Part shown: positions 7,348 through 8,259 of the stretch, one piece after another | Layout: each line of letters starts with the position of its first letter | Position numbering within the stretch: the first letter of the stretch is position 1 | Assembly: GCA_002389675.1 (NCBI GenBank) | Contig: DGQF01000018.1 | Coordinates: 1-8,259, forward strand | Length of the DNA stretch: 8,259 nt | Reading direction: 5' to 3' | Source: Gammaproteobacteria bacterium UBA4421 | Lineage (GTDB): Bacteria; Pseudomonadota; Gammaproteobacteria; Pseudomonadales; Azotimanducaceae | Position numbers and translations under genes: made by a program | The notes under the pieces: model-generated | Databases searched by the model: none | What the model was told of the DNA's origin: nothing | The model's input: the letters and a program-made list of their open reading frames with translations, nothing else

Positions 7348-7821
7348 TCAATGCCCTGAAGTTTTAACCAGTGGTTGTTCTGATGCTTTATTGAGCAGAT
7401 CCATCAGGCGCTTAAGTTCAGCGAAATCAACGGGATCAAGATGGTCGGTTATATTCTTAACTGCCATTCTTGCCTTTGGCCAAATGCGTTCAAAAACCTC
7501 AACACCTTTGGGTGTCATCGAAATAAGTTTTCGCCGTCTGTTTTTGGGATCTTCGCGTCTTGTGATTAAACCTTTGGTCTCGAGCGTCGACGCAGCCCGG
7601 CTTCCATGAGCTGGATCGATCGAGGTCGAACGGGTGATGAACGCAAGATGACAACAGCCAAACCTTGCAACGGAAAACAACAATTGCCATTCGAGAATTT
7701 GAAGATCTTCATTTTGCAAAACCTCGATGGCGACCATCCGGCGAACCCTACTTGTGAATGCGCGGGCGCTAAGGATAAAAAAGTCATCTATTTGCTCTTG
7801 TGGGATTAGTGCGTTGTGCAA
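7348..7821 (-). CDS. MarR-family transcriptional regulator
   Basis: A winged-helix regulator of about 157 aa, the usual MarR size. It should bind DNA as a dimer and release it on meeting a small ligand, often a phenolic or other organic acid. A helical dimerisation start is followed by the helix-turn-helix around LEWQLLFSVARFG and STSIDPAHGSRAASTLETKGL, then the wing DPKNRRRKLISMTPKG, then C-terminal helices. No ATG lies near the start. A stop codon (7831-7833) sits immediately upstream, leaving TTG at 7827 or 7821. AGGAG (7828-7832) touches the first and is six bases from the second, so I chose TTG at 7821. Two adjacent cysteines lie in the HTH region (residues 56-57 from this start), unusual for the family. 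It is the first gene of the minus-strand cluster, 125 bp before the TAXI gene, and is its likely local regulator. Confidence 0.88.
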   Translation of the reverse strand: MHNALIPQEQIDDFFILSARAFTSRVRRMVAIEVLQNEDLQILEWQLLFSVARFGCCHLAFITRSTSIDPAHGSRAASTLETKGLITRREDPKNRRRKLISMTPKGVEVFERIWPKARMAVKNITDHLDPVDFAELKRLMDLLNKASEQPLVKTSGH

Positions 7822-7827
7822 AGGCAA

Positions 7828-7832
7828 CTCCT
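7828..7832 (-). promoter_or_regulatory. Ribosome binding site deciding a TTG start
   Basis: AGGAG on the minus strand. It directly abuts one TTG codon and stands six bases before the next in-frame TTG, which makes the second the better start for the MarR-family gene. Confidence 0.55.
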
Positions 7833-7859
7833 ACGAATCTTCAGACCATTTTACGCTAG

Positions 7860-7899
7860 AGAATATAATAACACTTGGCAAGCGCAATATATGGCATAT
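7860..7899 (-). promoter_or_regulatory. Candidate promoter and operator of the MarR-family gene
   Basis: Two odd palindromes lie close together: CTTG-G-CAAG (7874-7882) and ATATG-G-CATAT (7889-7899). Next to them on the minus strand is an AT-rich block with TATTAT (7865-7870), TATATT (7862-7867) and TATTCT (7860-7865), any of which could serve as a -10 box; no good -35 box is seen. MarR regulators often bind palindromes at their own promoters, so autoregulation here is plausible. A wider pair CAATAT/ATATTG (7885-7890 and 7914-7919) also spans the site. Confidence 0.35.
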
Positions 7900-7933
7900 G
7901 CTACATAGTGATGATATTGCTGCTATCAGATAG

Positions 7934-8140
7934 GTTAACGCCAAAGCGGAAGCTGTCGGCATTTTGAAGAACGAAGGATCAACCCAAATCGCAAATGTGT
8001 TGAAATTTGACTTAGGGATCGCAGGTGGCCGAGCCGCCGGTAGTGTGTGGGTGGTACGTCTCACAAAGGATAAAGGCTGCTCTGTTGGAGCGGGGCCGCG
8101 CCGACGATTTTATGTTGGAAGACAATTAGAAAATGACTGA
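7934..8140 (+). pseudogene. Possible decayed recombinase C-terminal HTH
   Basis: A 68-codon frame runs between TAG (7931-7933) and TGA (8138-8140) with no ATG. It reads in part AKAEAVGILKNEGSTQIANV and then LGIAGGRAAGSVW. This loosely recalls the C-terminal helix-turn-helix of serine recombinases (pattern: LK-x-EG, then IA, then LGIGRASVYR), with small insertions between the matching blocks. The resemblance comes from memory of the family and is weak. The opposite strand is also open here (GTG at 8064 to a stop at 7831), so the frame may be chance. It fits a genome scar at the edge of an accessory cluster. Confidence 0.2.
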
Positions 8141-8165
8141 CTTAATTGAGAAAAGTTAATATAAA
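8137..8165 (+). promoter_or_regulatory. Candidate sigma-70-like promoter for the right-edge gene
   Basis: CTGACT (8137-8142), a 17-base spacer, and TATAAA (8160-8165) match the -35 and -10 boxes at 4/6 and 5/6 with ideal spacing. Transcription would start near 8172, leaving a leader of only about 9 bases before the ATG at 8181. In that case the nearby AAAAGG (8163-8168) would not be in the message. Confidence 0.35.
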
Positions 8166-8180
8166 AGGCCTGCCCATCAC

Positions 8181-8259
8181 ATGATCGTTGCAATTGTATT
8201 TGCCATTCTTTCTGCCATATTTTTTGCGCTCGCTTCAATCATTGCAAAATACGCACTTG
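8181..8259 (+). CDS. N-terminus of a membrane protein, probably EamA/DMT transporter (partial)
   Basis: Starting at ATG 8181, 26 codons are open to the window edge: MIVAIVFAILSAIFFALASI followed by IAKYAL. It is a single strongly hydrophobic helix ending in a small-residue and Lys turn. This looks like the first helix of EamA/DMT-family permeases, whose N-termini often carry the A-x-x-FF-A-x-x-x-I pattern. A stop codon in frame at 8157-8159 and no other start between them support this start. The gene points away from the minus-strand cluster and is probably unrelated to it. With only 26 residues, another small membrane protein cannot be excluded. Confidence 0.55.
   Translation, partial: MIVAIVFAILSAIFFALASIIAKYAL

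Noticed and set aside
7346..7351. TTGACA on the minus strand overlapping the regulator stop codon, considered as the -35 box of a TAXI promoter
   Set aside because: The -35 match is perfect, but the sequence 16-18 bases later (ACGAAA region) is a poor -10 box, so no promoter was annotated.
7831..8064. 77-codon minus-strand frame (GTG start) ending at the regulator's ribosome site
   Set aside because: It would be placed for coupling to the regulator, but it matches no family I know, covers the candidate operators, and has no clear ribosome site. Not listed as a gene.

Overview
The window looks like a piece of an alphaproteobacterial chromosome, most likely a marine Rhodobacterales (Roseobacter-group) organism. 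That guess rests on a TAXI-type TRAP transporter with a fused permease, a Cys-type sulfatase, base composition that looks close to 50% G+C, and the style of the proteins. It is an inference; no ribosomal or other taxonomic marker is present.

Layout: positions 1-517 hold no convincing gene, but they are rich in inverted repeats and hairpins. Five genes then lie on the minus strand, transcribed from right to left: a MarR-family regulator (about 7821-7348), a TAXI periplasmic binding protein (7222-6173), a fused TRAP permease (6094-3716), an amidase-signature hydrolase (3702-2275) and a formylglycine-dependent sulfatase (2080-518). Gaps are 125, 78, 13 and 194 bp. The permease and amidase are almost certainly cotranscribed; the sulfatase may also have its own promoter. 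Upstream of the regulator are about 350 bp with small palindromes (candidate operators) and a faint, possibly decayed recombinase-like reading frame. At the right edge, from 8181, a plus-strand membrane protein starts and runs off the window. It resembles the first helix of an EamA/DMT transporter.

How the genes fit together: the TAXI protein has a signal peptide and would capture a ligand in the periplasm. The fused permease would import it with a sodium or proton gradient. The amidase and the sulfatase both lack signal peptides, so they would act on the imported compound in the cytoplasm, cutting an amide bond and a sulfate (or phosphonate/phosphate) ester. The MarR regulator would sense the compound or a breakdown product. 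The natural reading is a small uptake-and-hydrolysis unit for an organic anion, possibly a sulfated amide or a set of related esters and amides. The substrate cannot be read from sequence.

A strong hairpin between the TAXI and permease genes pairs fully, with a G-U pair, only as minus-strand RNA. It may set the ratio of binding protein to permease.
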